Shown here piece after piece: positions 6,001 to 15,422 of a DNA stretch of 32,426 nucleotides. The position numbers and the translations under genes are program-made. The notes beneath the pieces were generated by a model. That model ran no database searches and had not been told where the DNA came from. It saw only the letters and a list, made by a program, of their open reading frames with translations. How positions within the stretch are numbered: position 1 is the first letter of the stretch; each line of letters starts with the position of its first letter. This DNA comes from Eubacterium sp. (GTDB lineage: Bacteria > Bacillota > Clostridia > Lachnospirales > Lachnospiraceae), in contig JAILGP010000150.1 in assembly GCA_024696635.1 (NCBI GenBank), forward strand, positions 1 to 32,426, given 5' to 3'.

Positions 6001-9000
6001 ATGTTTAAGGGAAAAGGGAGTTTGTTGAAAAAGGCGATTTCTTACGGACTTGCGGGCCTTATGGTATTTGCATCTACAGGTGCCTGTCCGGTAGAGGATT
6101 CGGGAAGGGCTTTGATAGGAGATGGCCCAATGGGAATTGGATATAATAATCCAATTGAAGAAATAAGTATATCTCAGGGTTCATCAATAGGAAATGCTAA
6201 GGCTAAGGACACACTCATGATATATATGGTAGGTTCCAACCTTGAAAGTGAGAATGGCTGTGCGTCCTGGGATCTTGCAGAAATGATTCAGAGTGATTAT
6301 AACAGAGATGATATAAATGTAGTTGTTTTTACAGGTGGATGCAGCCAGTGGAAGATTGATATTTCCAGTGACAAGAATTATGTCATGAGGCTTGCTGATG
6401 GTGATGGTGTTTATATGGATGGTGAAACAGACCAGCTTTATAACATGGGTGATCCGGAAACACTTCTGGGGTTTCTTAATTTCTGTAAGGAAAATTATAA
6501 TTCTGAAAATTATGGTCTTATTTTATGGGACCATGGTGCAGGACCTGTTTATGGATATGGAGCAGATGAGATATATAAAAATGACCTGCTTACCTATGAG
6601 GAAATGAGCCAGGCTATGGCTTCATCGGCATTTGGAAACAAGGGGCTTAGCTTTGTTGGATTTGATGCCTGTCTTATGGCATCTGTAGAGTATGCTAAAC
6701 TTTTTGAGCCATATACAGATTATCTTATTGCCTCTCAGGAGGTCGAGCCTGGAATGGGATGGGATTATTCCTTTCTGGGTAATGTAAATGGTCTTTCAGA
6801 TGGTGAGGCTTTTGCTAAAAATGTAATCGACAGCTATCAGAATTATTATGAGACAAATGCTTCTGTTTTTGCAAATCCACTTTATACTATGTCTTGTCTT
6901 GATCTTAGAAAAGCTAAAGATCTTATTGGTGCAGCCGATAAGTTCTTTGGGGATATGTATAATGAACTTGGAAATGATAGATATAATGAGATAGTAAAGG
7001 CCAGGGATGATGCTCTTAATCTTGGAGCGGCGGCCTATGGTTCTAAGGGAGATAGTATTGACCTGATAGATATAGGTTCTCTTGCCTATAATTTTGGGGA
7101 TATATGTTCTTCTTCAGAGGCTTTAAGTAAATCTCTGGAGGAAATGGTGGTATATCAGTGCTCTAACGTGGAAGGCACATCCGGTTTATCTATATATTAT
7201 CCATATAACAATCAGATGTTTTATGATTACTATGGTCAGAACGTAATTGAAGATATTAGTATATGTGATAATTATACTAAGTTTATAGATGCATTTTCCT
7301 ATGCCTGGGATGTGAATGGTCAGGATTTATCTTCCGTATTTGATTTTGATCAGGACCAACCTGATGTAGAAACAACTGAAGCAAGTACCGAAGCTACAGA
7401 GGCAAGTACCGAAGCTACAGAGGCAAGTACCGAAGCTACAGAGGCAAGTACCGAAGCCACAACAGAGGCAAGTACCGAAGCTACAGAGGCAAGTACCGAA
7501 GCTACAGAGGCAAGTACCGAAGCTACAGAGGCTAGTACTGAAACCACAACTGAAGCAAGTACCGAAGCTACGACTGAAGCAACAACTGAGGCTGTGACAG
7601 AGGCTGCAAGCGAAGAAACAAGTGAAGAGACAACTGAGGATGTGTCAGACCCGGGTCTTCCTGCTACTATGTTTACCCCTCACACAGGCCTTACATTTAA
7701 TCCTGATTTTATAAATTTTAAGCTCAATGAAGAACAGCTTTATAATACATCATCAGTAAGCTATTCTATTCTTTATAGAAATGAAAGTTCATACTATTAT
7801 GATGCATTTGCACCTATTCTCTGGAATATCAGTATTGAACCGGATAGTAATGGTAATGTTAAGATACCTATGAATCCAAGACTTATTGTTGCAAAGACCT
7901 TGGGGGAAGAGTGTATATGGCCATTTAAGGAAGTAAGTAAACAGGGTTCTACAAGGACCTATAAGTCAATGGGACAGTATCTTATTGCTTCAATGGCGGA
8001 TTTTCCGAATTGTACTACTGAAAGCGTAACGGTAACTCTCTCTATAGAGGGTAATGGAGAACCTAAGATAATTGGATTTGATGCAGAATCAGCTACGGAA
8101 ATTGCAGGAAAGAGTACTGTTGATGCGTCAAAATGGAGCTATATGGGTTATTATAGTCCTACTTATCTTCCTACAAAGGATGAAAATGGAAATATGCTTC
8201 CTTTTAGTACTTCTGATAGAGATAATTCTATGTATTTCCATTATTCTGAACTGGGAGATAATTTTAATTTTGTAAGTAAGAGACTTTCGGAACTTGAAGG
8301 TGAATTTGTATGTCAGGTTGTGATTACAGATATAGCTGGTAACAAGCATGCATCAAATTATGTTGATATAACAAGAAAACCTAGAATATATTCTGAAATA
8401 GAAACTGAAAATGGTAAGATGAGATTTAAAACCTTCTTAGACCATTCTGAGCTTGTGGCTTATGAGGGAAGTGATAGTGTGGTTGAGGTTCCGGATGAGG
8501 TTGAAGGAAAACCAGTAACTATTATTGGATATGGGGTATTTAGTAATACTGACATAAAAGAGGTAAAGCTTCCTAAGACTATTGAGGGATTGGGACAAGA
8601 TGCATTTGCTTATTGTCGAGAGATGGAAAGTATAGAGCTTCCGGAAGGGCTTAAGGAAATTGGTGCAAGTTGTTTCTCGTCTTGCGAAAAATTAAGTGGT
8701 GTTGAACTGCCTGGTAGTTTAGAGGCAATCGGAACATTTGCCTTTTCCTATTGCAAAAACCTGGGACAAATTAAGCTTCCTAAGAATCTTACATATTATG
8801 GAATGTCTGCGATTTCGGCTGAAAATGGTATAGATGTGGGAGGTGGAATGACCAATTTCCAATATATCAATGACTGTCTTTATAATAAGACCGGTACTAA
8901 GCTTATTCAGTGCTTTTCAAAAGAAAGTGATTATGTGATACCTGATGGGGTTGAAAAAATAGGTGATCATTCTTTTAGAAATAATGATTTTATAGAGAAT

Positions 9001-10179
9001 CTTACTATCCCTGAAAGTGTAAAGGAAATTGGAAATGGTGCATTCTATGGAATGGAAAACCTTAAGAGCTTCAATGTTCCTGATTCTGTTGAAGAAATAG
9101 GGGATTCGGCTTTCGGTAACTTTAATCTTGATGAGGATAAGGATATGGAAAGTGTAAAGCTTGGTCCAAATATAAAAACTATAGGAAAAAATGCATTTTC
9201 AGCCTTTAAAGTAAAGAACTTTGAAGTAGATGAAAATAATAAATATTTTTCTACTAAAGAAGGGTTCCTCACAAATAAGGCTGGAGACGGACTTATTCTT
9301 GCTCCTTATATGGAGAGTGGAGAGGTAGTTATTCCAGAAGGAATAATAAGTGTATATGCTGAAGATGCATTTTCGATAAACAGGGAAGCGGATAGACTGG
9401 TTCTTTCGGACTCTGTAAAAATATTGAATGGCCAAGCTTTAACTTATATGACAGAGCTTTATATAGGTGCAGGACTTAATTCATTTATTGATACTCAATA
9501 TGTATCTAATTTGACAAATATCGAAATAAGCGATCAGAATACAAATTATAAGGTTGTGGATAATGTTCTTTATACAGGTGATATGAAGGAACTTCTTATC
9601 TATCCACAGGCATCTAGTGCGGAAGAATATATAGTTCCTGAAGGTGTTGAAAAGATTTCAGAGGAAGCATTAGGAAGTGCATATAATCTTAAGAAGATCA
9701 GTCTTCCATCTACACTGGCTTCTTTAGGTACAGATTATAGTATTTCAACGGGAAATGGAGTTTCAGGTATTCCATTCCTGGAAGAAGTGACTGTTAGTGA
9801 AGATAATCCTAAATTTTCATCAGTTGGTGGAGTATTATACTCCAAGGATCAGAAAACTTTGTTGGCGGTACCGGCTAATCTTCCTGGAAAAATTGAGATA
9901 TTAGATGGTGTTGAATTAATAGAAAAATCTGCGATTTATGCTATTAATAGTGCTGATGAGGTGGTTCTTCCGGATAGCCTTACCAGAATAGAATATGGAA
10001 ATTTTGTATCCTTCATAAGAGAAACAAGGGTAGATATCTATGCTCCTGAAAATCTTACATATATTTCCTCTGGTTCCTTTGGAACTGCTTGTAGAGGATA
10101 TGTGGTGCTTCATGGAAAGAAGGGAAGCTATATAGAAGAATTTGCTGGACTTAAGGGACTAAGGTTTGTAGAAGAATAA
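6001..10179 (+). CDS. Secreted clostripain-family (C11) peptidase with TEA-rich linker and leucine-rich repeats
   Basis: A 1392-residue exported protein. The N-terminus is a Sec signal (FKGKG, KK, then a hydrophobic core) ending STGAC, a permissive lipobox, so it may be a lipoprotein. Residues about 65-440 resemble clostripain-type cysteine peptidases, with the expected dyad His178 in LWDHGAG and Cys224 in FDACLM; such enzymes cleave after basic residues. Residues 458-550 are a Thr/Glu/Ala/Ser linker built of 7-8 residue units. Residues about 550-795 are an unrecognised beta-rich region. From about 800 to the end there are BspA/TpLRR-type leucine-rich repeats (IELPEGLKEIGASCFSSC and similar). 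There is no LPXTG or membrane anchor at the C-terminus. It has a strong ribosome binding site (GGAAGGGG) and its own terminator, so it is likely a single-gene unit. The substrate is unknown. Confidence 0.92.
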   Translation: MFKGKGSLLKKAISYGLAGLMVFASTGACPVEDSGRALIGDGPMGIGYNNPIEEISISQGSSIGNAKAKDTLMIYMVGSNLESENGCASWDLAEMIQSDYNRDDINVVVFTGGCSQWKIDISSDKNYVMRLADGDGVYMDGETDQLYNMGDPETLLGFLNFCKENYNSENYGLILWDHGAGPVYGYGADEIYKNDLLTYEEMSQAMASSAFGNKGLSFVGFDACLMASVEYAKLFEPYTDYLIASQEVEPGMGWDYSFLGNVNGLSDGEAFAKNVIDSYQNYYETNASVFANPLYTMSCLDLRKAKDLIGAADKFFGDMYNELGNDRYNEIVKARDDALNLGAAAYGSKGDSIDLIDIGSLAYNFGDICSSSEALSKSLEEMVVYQCSNVEGTSGLSIYYPYNNQMFYDYYGQNVIEDISICDNYTKFIDAFSYAWDVNGQDLSSVFDFDQDQPDVETTEASTEATEASTEATEASTEATEASTEATTEASTEATEASTEATEASTEATEASTETTTEASTEATTEATTEAVTEAASEETSEETTEDVSDPGLPATMFTPHTGLTFNPDFINFKLNEEQLYNTSSVSYSILYRNESSYYYDAFAPILWNISIEPDSNGNVKIPMNPRLIVAKTLGEECIWPFKEVSKQGSTRTYKSMGQYLIASMADFPNCTTESVTVTLSIEGNGEPKIIGFDAESATEIAGKSTVDASKWSYMGYYSPTYLPTKDENGNMLPFSTSDRDNSMYFHYSELGDNFNFVSKRLSELEGEFVCQVVITDIAGNKHASNYVDITRKPRIYSEIETENGKMRFKTFLDHSELVAYEGSDSVVEVPDEVEGKPVTIIGYGVFSNTDIKEVKLPKTIEGLGQDAFAYCREMESIELPEGLKEIGASCFSSCEKLSGVELPGSLEAIGTFAFSYCKNLGQIKLPKNLTYYGMSAISAENGIDVGGGMTNFQYINDCLYNKTGTKLIQCFSKESDYVIPDGVEKIGDHSFRNNDFIENLTIPESVKEIGNGAFYGMENLKSFNVPDSVEEIGDSAFGNFNLDEDKDMESVKLGPNIKTIGKNAFSAFKVKNFEVDENNKYFSTKEGFLTNKAGDGLILAPYMESGEVVIPEGIISVYAEDAFSINREADRLVLSDSVKILNGQALTYMTELYIGAGLNSFIDTQYVSNLTNIEISDQNTNYKVVDNVLYTGDMKELLIYPQASSAEEYIVPEGVEKISEEALGSAYNLKKISLPSTLASLGTDYSISTGNGVSGIPFLEEVTVSEDNPKFSSVGGVLYSKDQKTLLAVPANLPGKIEILDGVELIEKSAIYAINSADEVVLPDSLTRIEYGNFVSFIRETRVDIYAPENLTYISSGSFGTACRGYVVLHGKKGSYIEEFAGLKGLRFVEE
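7378..7575 (+). repeat. In-frame 21/24-bp repeat encoding the TEA-rich linker
   Basis: Nine units, six of 21 bp and three of 24 bp, begin with GAGGCAAGTACCGAAGC or a close variant and encode EASTEAT or EASTEATT. Several copies are identical at the DNA level, so the array is probably recent and length-variable; a loss or gain of whole units keeps the frame. Confidence 0.95.
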
Positions 10180-10193
10180 AATATATTTATAGG

Positions 10194-10232
10194 CCTGCTT
10201 ATATGTTTAGTACATATAGGCAGGTTTTTTTA
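10194..10232 (+). terminator. Rho-independent terminator after the C11 peptidase
   Basis: CCTGC-T-TATATG (10194-10205) pairs with CATATA-G-GCAGG (10213-10224) around a 7-base loop and is followed by a run of T. Confidence 0.93.
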
Positions 10233-10375
10233 TGATGATATACTTATTTTATCTATCTTGATAGGGCGTTTTTTGATCATATAGCTTGTGTGTAAATTTT
10301 GTGGTAAACTTGACCGAGATAAATGAAAATGGTACTATTATGAGAACTTTTGGATTTATTTGGAGGAAATCTGTT

Positions 10376-11725
10376 ATGAATAAGTTTTTGAAGAAAAAAC
10401 TTAAATTTGTAAAACAGAATATGAGAATGATTATTTATGTGTCGGTTATTGCCATTCTTGCTTTAATCTGTACAGTTTCTCTAGTTCAGCAAAGTATAAG
10501 CAAGAAACAGTATATGGGCAGACTTCTGGCGATTACCCCTCTCTATGAGGTTAAGGCTGATACTATGGCTATAGCCAAGATACCTTATGAAACATCTGGA
10601 ATCTATGTTACCTCAGAAGAGGGAAGCGTAGATGATGTTGGCGCTTATAATGGTGAGAAACAGCTGACTGAGCAGCAGAAGAAGGACAAGGCGGCTTTAG
10701 AGGAGCTTCTTGCATCTACAGCTGCAGAGGCTGCAGAAACCTCTACAAAGGCTGATGCTGCTCTTGCCAGAAATGAAAAGTATCAGAAGAATTCTATGGT
10801 GGCTATTAACGAGAATACTAATGTTACATTTACAACTCATGCTAATTCAACAGGTACTTCTACTCCAGTTTATGCGAATGGCTCAAATGGAACCTATCAG
10901 GGCCAGTTTGTTATTACAGGCTATTGTCCTTGTGCAATCTGTTGTGGTAAGACCAATGGTATTACTGCCTCTGGTAAGCTTGCAACAGCAAATCATACAA
11001 TTGCGGCTGATAAGAGATATGCATTTGGTACTCAGCTTGTAATATTTGGACAGGTGTATACAGTTGAGGACCGTGGTGGTGCTATAACCGGTAACCATAT
11101 AGACGTTTTCTTTAATACTCATGCTGAAGCTTTGCAGTTTGGTAAGAAAACAAATGTTGATGTTTATCTTTATGATGGTTCTAATGGAACTGAAGCAGCT
11201 GATTCAAGTACAACAGATACGAGTACAACGGATACTTCAGCAGGCGAATCTACTGGTTCAACCGGTGGGGTTACACTTATAGGTGATTCCCTTTCGGTTG
11301 GAGCAAAGTCTGCCTTTGAGGGATTATGCTCTGGGGCTACTGTAGATGCTGAGGTTGGTCGTCAGATGAGTGCGGCCTTTAGTATAGTAGAAAGTATGAA
11401 AGCCAGTGGTAGCCTTGGAGATAAGGTTATAATTGAGCTTGGTACTAATGGTACATTTTCAACTACAGATGGTCAGTCTTTGATTGACAGTATAGGAAGT
11501 GACAGGCAGATTTACTGGGTAAATACCTACGGACCTAGTCTTGATTGGTATGCGGATGTTAACTCTGTTATATCGACCCTGGCGGCCGCCAATTCCAATG
11601 TAACCATGGTGGATTGGGCTTCTGTCGGTCAGGCCCATCCTGAATATTTTGCTTCGGATGGTATCCATATGTCCAATGAGGGATATAGTGCATTTGCCCA
11701 GACAATGTACAATGCACTTTATTAA
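10376..11725 (+). CDS. Membrane-anchored 3D-domain / SGNH-hydrolase fusion protein
   Basis: A 449-residue envelope protein. A basic N-terminus and one membrane helix (residues about 18-38) place the rest outside. After an Ala/Lys/Glu-rich stalk comes a 3D domain (residues about 178-268: ITGYCPCAICCGKTNGITASG, then Asp232 in VEDRGG and Asp243 in HIDVFF), a double-psi barrel fold related to MltA-type muramidases and found in Rpf/YabE-like cell-wall enzymes. A Thr/Ser linker leads to an SGNH-like domain with Ser305 in GDSLSVG, Asn358 in GTNG, and Asp428/His431 in DGIHM, the pattern of wall-glycan O-acetyl esterases or transferases. The ATG at 10376 is chosen: GGAGG lies nine bases upstream, and the earlier in-frame starts have no such site. 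The substrate is inferred, not shown. Confidence 0.9.
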   Translation: MNKFLKKKLKFVKQNMRMIIYVSVIAILALICTVSLVQQSISKKQYMGRLLAITPLYEVKADTMAIAKIPYETSGIYVTSEEGSVDDVGAYNGEKQLTEQQKKDKAALEELLASTAAEAAETSTKADAALARNEKYQKNSMVAINENTNVTFTTHANSTGTSTPVYANGSNGTYQGQFVITGYCPCAICCGKTNGITASGKLATANHTIAADKRYAFGTQLVIFGQVYTVEDRGGAITGNHIDVFFNTHAEALQFGKKTNVDVYLYDGSNGTEAADSSTTDTSTTDTSAGESTGSTGGVTLIGDSLSVGAKSAFEGLCSGATVDAEVGRQMSAAFSIVESMKASGSLGDKVIIELGTNGTFSTTDGQSLIDSIGSDRQIYWVNTYGPSLDWYADVNSVISTLAAANSNVTMVDWASVGQAHPEYFASDGIHMSNEGYSAFAQTMYNALY

Positions 11726-11741
11726 GATATTAATTCACTTC

Positions 11742-11770
11742 TTGACGGATTAGGATTATGGTGTTAATCT
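11742..11770 (+). promoter_or_regulatory. Probable promoter for thrC
   Basis: TTGACG (11742-11747), a 17-bp spacer and TAATCT (11765-11770), 52 bases before the thrC start. No T-box or other leader structure is visible in the short leader. Confidence 0.55.
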
Positions 11771-11822
11771 GCTAAAGATTAATATAATTATTTTGGTTTT
11801 ACTGGAAAGAGAGGCTATATAG

Positions 11823-13310
11823 ATGGGATTTCTTTATAGAAGTACTAGAAATGCAAATGAAACAGCTACAGCAAGTCAGGCTATACTTAAGGGTCTTGCT
11901 GAGGAAGGCGGACTTTTCGTGCCAGATGAACTTCCACTTTTGGACGTTCCTTTTGAAGAACTGGCAGCTATGAATTATAAAGAGGTGGCATTTGAGGTTA
12001 TGAGCCGCATGCTTACTGACTTTACAGATGAAGAGCTTCATTATTGTATTGACGGAGCTTATGATAGTAAGTTTGATACAGATCTTATTGCTCCTGTTAA
12101 GTATCACCATGGAGCTTATATTCTTGAGCTTTTCCATGGAAAGACAATTGCATTTAAGGATATGGCCCTTTCTATTCTTCCATATCTTATGACTACAGCT
12201 GCAAAGAAGAATGGTATTGATAAGGAAATCGTTATTCTTACAGCAACTTCAGGTGATACTGGTAAGGCAGCCCTTGCAGGTTTTGCTGATGTTCCTGGAA
12301 CAAGAATCGCTGTTTTCTATCCTAAGAGTGGTGTAAGCCCTATTCAGGAGAAGCAGATGGTTACAGAAAAGGGTAAGAATACATTTGTAGCAGGAATCAC
12401 AGGTAATTTTGATGATGCTCAGACTGGTGTCAAGAATATGTTCCAGGATAAGGAACTTGCTAAGGAGCTTTCTGATAAGGGATTCCAGTTCTCATCTGCC
12501 AATTCTATTAATATAGGTAGACTTGTTCCACAGATCGTTTATTATGTTTATTCATATACAAGACTTGTGGCTGCAGGAACTATAAATGCTGGAGATGAGA
12601 TTAATATAGTAGTTCCAACAGGTAACTTTGGTAACATACTTGCAGCATATTATGCATCACTTATGGGACTTCCAGTTCATAAGTTTATATGTGCATCAAA
12701 TGATAACAAGGTTCTCTATGATTTCTTCTCTACTGGAAAGTATGATAAGAACAGAGAATTTATCCTTACAAGCTCTCCTTCAATGGATATTCTTATATCT
12801 TCAAATTTAGAGAGACTTATTTATAGAATAGGTGGAAATGATGCTGAAAAGAATAGCCAGCTTATGAAGAGTCTTGCTGAAAATGGAAGCTATGAGATAA
12901 CAGATGAGATGAAGCACAGCCTCTTTAAGTTCTATGGTAATTATGCAAATACTGAGGAAGTTGCAGATACCATTAGAAAGGTATATGAAGAGGATGGATA
13001 TATTATCGATACACATACATCAGTTGCTGTATCTGTATATGATAAGTATAAGGAAGAAACGGGAGATACTATTCCAACAATCATCGCTTCAACAGCTAGT
13101 CCTTATAAGTTTACAAGAAGTGTAATGACTGCTATTGATGGAAGCTATGATTCGATGGAGGATTTTGAGCTTGTAGATAAGTTATGTGAGCTTTCACGGG
13201 TTAAGGTTCCTACAGCTATTGAAGAAATCCGTACAGCTCCTGTTGTTCATGACACAGTTTGTGACAAGGAAGATATGGAAAAGGTTGTAAAGAACTTCCT
13301 GGGTATGTAA
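11823..13310 (+). CDS. thrC: Threonine synthase
   Basis: This 495-residue PLP enzyme converts O-phosphohomoserine to threonine. It belongs to the longer threonine synthase type, with the N-terminal domain MGFLYRSTRN...GGLFVP. The PLP-binding Lys112 is in IAFKDMALSIL, with LTATSGDTGKAAL and VPTGNFGNILAAY for phosphate and cofactor contacts. The ATG is preceded by GAGAGG. It has its own promoter and terminator and is not in an operon with hom or thrB here. Together with dapA/dapB it is the second aspartate-family branch in the window. Confidence 0.96.
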   Translation: MGFLYRSTRNANETATASQAILKGLAEEGGLFVPDELPLLDVPFEELAAMNYKEVAFEVMSRMLTDFTDEELHYCIDGAYDSKFDTDLIAPVKYHHGAYILELFHGKTIAFKDMALSILPYLMTTAAKKNGIDKEIVILTATSGDTGKAALAGFADVPGTRIAVFYPKSGVSPIQEKQMVTEKGKNTFVAGITGNFDDAQTGVKNMFQDKELAKELSDKGFQFSSANSINIGRLVPQIVYYVYSYTRLVAAGTINAGDEINIVVPTGNFGNILAAYYASLMGLPVHKFICASNDNKVLYDFFSTGKYDKNREFILTSSPSMDILISSNLERLIYRIGGNDAEKNSQLMKSLAENGSYEITDEMKHSLFKFYGNYANTEEVADTIRKVYEEDGYIIDTHTSVAVSVYDKYKEETGDTIPTIIASTASPYKFTRSVMTAIDGSYDSMEDFELVDKLCELSRVKVPTAIEEIRTAPVVHDTVCDKEDMEKVVKNFLGM

Positions 13311-13375
13311 TTAAATAATATAGCAGTTCATTGGTACCATCCTGCTGATCAAAACCAGGACCAAAAGAAGAAGAA

Positions 13376-13415
13376 AACGGTTTTCTCTATTTTGGCGAGG
13401 AAACCGTTATTTTTA
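13376..13415 (+). terminator. Rho-independent terminator after thrC
   Basis: AACGGTTTTC (13376-13385) pairs with GGAAACCGTT (13399-13408, one G-U), followed by ATTTTTAT. Confidence 0.88.
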
Positions 13416-13503
13416 TGTAATAAAGAACTGCAGTATATAGGAGCTTCTCCAAAAATCAGATGAAAATCAGTATTGTGTTGTTTTATAAATGGAGGAATAT
13501 TGT

Positions 13504-13926
13504 ATGTATGTTCTTAGAACAAAGTCGGAATTTGATAGTGCTCATTTTCTAAAGGATTATAATGGAAGATGTGCTAATCTTCATGGACATAGATGGAGAG
13601 TTACAATTGAGGTAGGGGCAGATGAAGTTCTGAGCCAGGGTCCTTACCGTGGAATGGTTGTTGATTTTGGAAAGCTTAAGGATGACCTTAAGGAGGAAAC
13701 CCACAAGCTGGATCATACTCTTATAATAGAGAAGGGAAGCCTTAAGGAATCAACGAAGGAAGCCATGAAGGAAGAGGGCTTTACTATGGTTGAGATGGAT
13801 TTCAGACCAACGGCAGAAAATCTGGCTAAGTATTTTTATGATATTATGTCAACTAAAGGCTACTCTGTGTTAAAGGCCCGTGTTTATGAAACTCCGGACA
13901 ATTGTGCAGAGTATCGTCAGGATTAG
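13504..13926 (+). CDS. queD: 6-carboxytetrahydropterin synthase
   Basis: This 140-residue enzyme of the PTPS fold turns dihydroneopterin triphosphate into 6-carboxytetrahydropterin for queuosine. Zinc ligands are visible as His14 (FDSAH) and His27/His29 (NLHGH), with the conserved Cys23 four residues before them and PTAENLAKYF toward the C-terminus. I start at 13504 because GGAGG at 13491-13495 is eight bases upstream; the in-frame ATG at 13489 overlaps that site. It opens the queD-queE-folE-queC group; no preQ1 riboswitch could be recognised in the 88 bases after the thrC terminator. Confidence 0.95.
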   Translation: MYVLRTKSEFDSAHFLKDYNGRCANLHGHRWRVTIEVGADEVLSQGPYRGMVVDFGKLKDDLKEETHKLDHTLIIEKGSLKESTKEAMKEEGFTMVEMDFRPTAENLAKYFYDIMSTKGYSVLKARVYETPDNCAEYRQD

Positions 13927-13936
13927 GATATAAATA

Positions 13937-14632
13937 ATGTATAAAATGTATGAAAAGTATAAGGTTGTAGAAAAATTCTCCAGTATAAATGGAGAGGCAC
14001 GTCGGGCTGGTGAGCTTGCAGTTTTTATAAGATTTGCCGGCTGTAATCTAAGATGCAGCTACTGTGATACTTTATATGCAATTACAGATGATGCTAAATA
14101 TAAGGAAGAAAGCCTGGAAGATATTATAAATTATGTTGAAAGCTCCCATATAACTAATGTCACATTGACAGGAGGAGAACCACTTCTGCAGGAGGGGATT
14201 GCTGATCTTGTGGCAGAGCTTCTTAGTCGTAATCACAGGGTTGAAATAGAAACCAATGGAGCAGTGAGCATTCTTCCTATGTATAGGCTGGCAAAGGAGC
14301 TAAGGCTTAATGATGAGCTTAGCATAACTCTTGATTACAAATGCCCTTCAAGTGGTATGGAAAGCTTTATGCTGATGGAGAATTATGAGCTGCTCAGGCC
14401 TTGTGATACAGTAAAATTTGTAGTAGGCAGCCGTGAAGATCTGGATAAGGCGAGAAAAATTATTGAAAGATTTAGTCTTACTGAAAAATGTCCCGTATAT
14501 TTAAGTGCGGTTTTTGGTGCTATTAGTAATGCTGAGATAGTTGATTATATGATGGAACACAATATGAATAAAGTGATTCACCAGCTGCAGCAACATAAAT
14601 TTATATGGCATCCTGATGCCAGAGGAGTATAA
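13937..14632 (+). CDS. queE: 7-carboxy-7-deazaguanine synthase (radical SAM)
   Basis: This 231-residue radical SAM enzyme contracts the QueD product to 7-carboxy-7-deazaguanine. The cluster-binding motif is CNLRCSYC (Cys36, Cys40, Cys43; CX3CX2C), followed by TLTGGEPLLQ, the SAM-contact GGE block, and VEIETNG. The N-terminal VVEKFSSINGEARRAG is typical of the QueE family. AGGA at the very end of queD is eight bases before the start, so the two genes are closely coupled, 10 bp apart. Confidence 0.95.
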   Translation: MYKMYEKYKVVEKFSSINGEARRAGELAVFIRFAGCNLRCSYCDTLYAITDDAKYKEESLEDIINYVESSHITNVTLTGGEPLLQEGIADLVAELLSRNHRVEIETNGAVSILPMYRLAKELRLNDELSITLDYKCPSSGMESFMLMENYELLRPCDTVKFVVGSREDLDKARKIIERFSLTEKCPVYLSAVFGAISNAEIVDYMMEHNMNKVIHQLQQHKFIWHPDARGV

Positions 14633-14670
14633 AATGATTGATATATGTTTAATATGTCATTATATATTCC

Positions 14671-14779
14671 GTAATTAAATCAATATAATCAAATTAAAGT
14701 GATTAAATTAATGCAATAAAATAAGCGTGATTAAATTAATGCAAATAAATTAACGTGATTAAATTAATGCAATTAAATT
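14671..14779. repeat. 28-bp tandem repeat in the queE-folE spacer
   Basis: Three clear copies begin at 14699, 14727 and 14755 with GTGATTAAATTAATGCAA, and a diverged fourth lies in phase at 14671. The array occupies most of the 196-bp spacer between queE and folE. It has the same period as the 5873 array but an unrelated sequence. Confidence 0.88.
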
Positions 14780-14828
14780 TGAATTGGATAATTTATATAA
14801 AAATCTATGTAAAACGGAGTAAAGAGAA

Positions 14829-15422
14829 ATGGCAGTAGATCAGGCAAAAATCAGAGAACACATAAGAGGAATACTTGAAGCAATAGGGGAGGACCCGGAT
14901 AGAGAAGGACTTGCAGAGACTCCCGACAGAGTTGCCAGAATGTATAGTGAGATTTTCGAAGGTATTGGTTATACTAATGATGAGATAGCCATGAAGTTTA
15001 ATAAAACCTTTGAAGCTCCTGTAAGTAATGATATGGTTCTGGTAAAGGATATTGAGATATTTAGTTATTGTGAGCATCATATGGCTCTTATGTATGATAT
15101 GAAGGTGGCAGTTGCTTACATTCCAAGAGACAGGGTTATAGGTCTTAGCAAGATTGCAAGAATTGCTGACATGGTAGGTAAGAGACTTCAGCTTCAGGAA
15201 AGAATAGGTTCTGATATTGCAGAAATTATGGAGAAGGCTACATTATCTCCTGATATTGCAGTAATCATCAGAGGCAAGCATAGCTGTATGACTGCTCGTG
15301 GAATAAAAAATGTACCATCAGTAACCATGACAACTACATTTAGAGGCGCATTTGCAGATAACCAGAACCTTCAGGACAGGGTTCTCAGACTTGTGGAAAT
15401 GAAGGGAGACAGAGATGAGTGA
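14829..15422 (+). CDS. folE: GTP cyclohydrolase I
   Basis: This 197-residue enzyme converts GTP to dihydroneopterin triphosphate, the entry to both folate and queuosine. Family blocks are [15 protein letters not shown], the zinc-binding FSYCEHH and HSCMTARGI, and GLSKIARI. Its position between queE and queC suggests it mainly supplies QueD. It ends overlapping queC by eight bases, so the two are translationally coupled. The ribosome binding site is a modest GGAGTAAAGAG-type sequence. Confidence 0.96.
   Translation: MAVDQAKIREHIRGILEAIGEDPDREGLAETPDRVARMYSEIFEGIGYTNDEIAMKFNKTFEAPVSNDMVLVKDIEIFSYCEHHMALMYDMKVAVAYIPRDRVIGLSKIARIADMVGKRLQLQERIGSDIAEIMEKATLSPDIAVIIRGKHSCMTARGIKNVPSVTMTTTFRGAFADNQNLQDRVLRLVEMKGDRDE

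Noticed and set aside
7350..7547. A - strand frame opposite the TEA linker
   Set aside because: It is the mirror of the repeat and has no start signal or similarity to a protein.
6115..10179. A sortase (LPXTG) anchor on the C11/leucine-rich protein
   Set aside because: The C-terminus ends in a repeat-type strand with no LPXTG, hydrophobic stretch or basic tail.
11726..11822. A threonine T-box or attenuator before thrC
   Set aside because: The leader is under 60 bases after the promoter and lacks the T-box sequence and terminator.
13416..13503. A preQ1 riboswitch before queD
   Set aside because: The short leader does not contain a recognisable preQ1 aptamer core and has no terminator or sequestering hairpin at the ribosome site.
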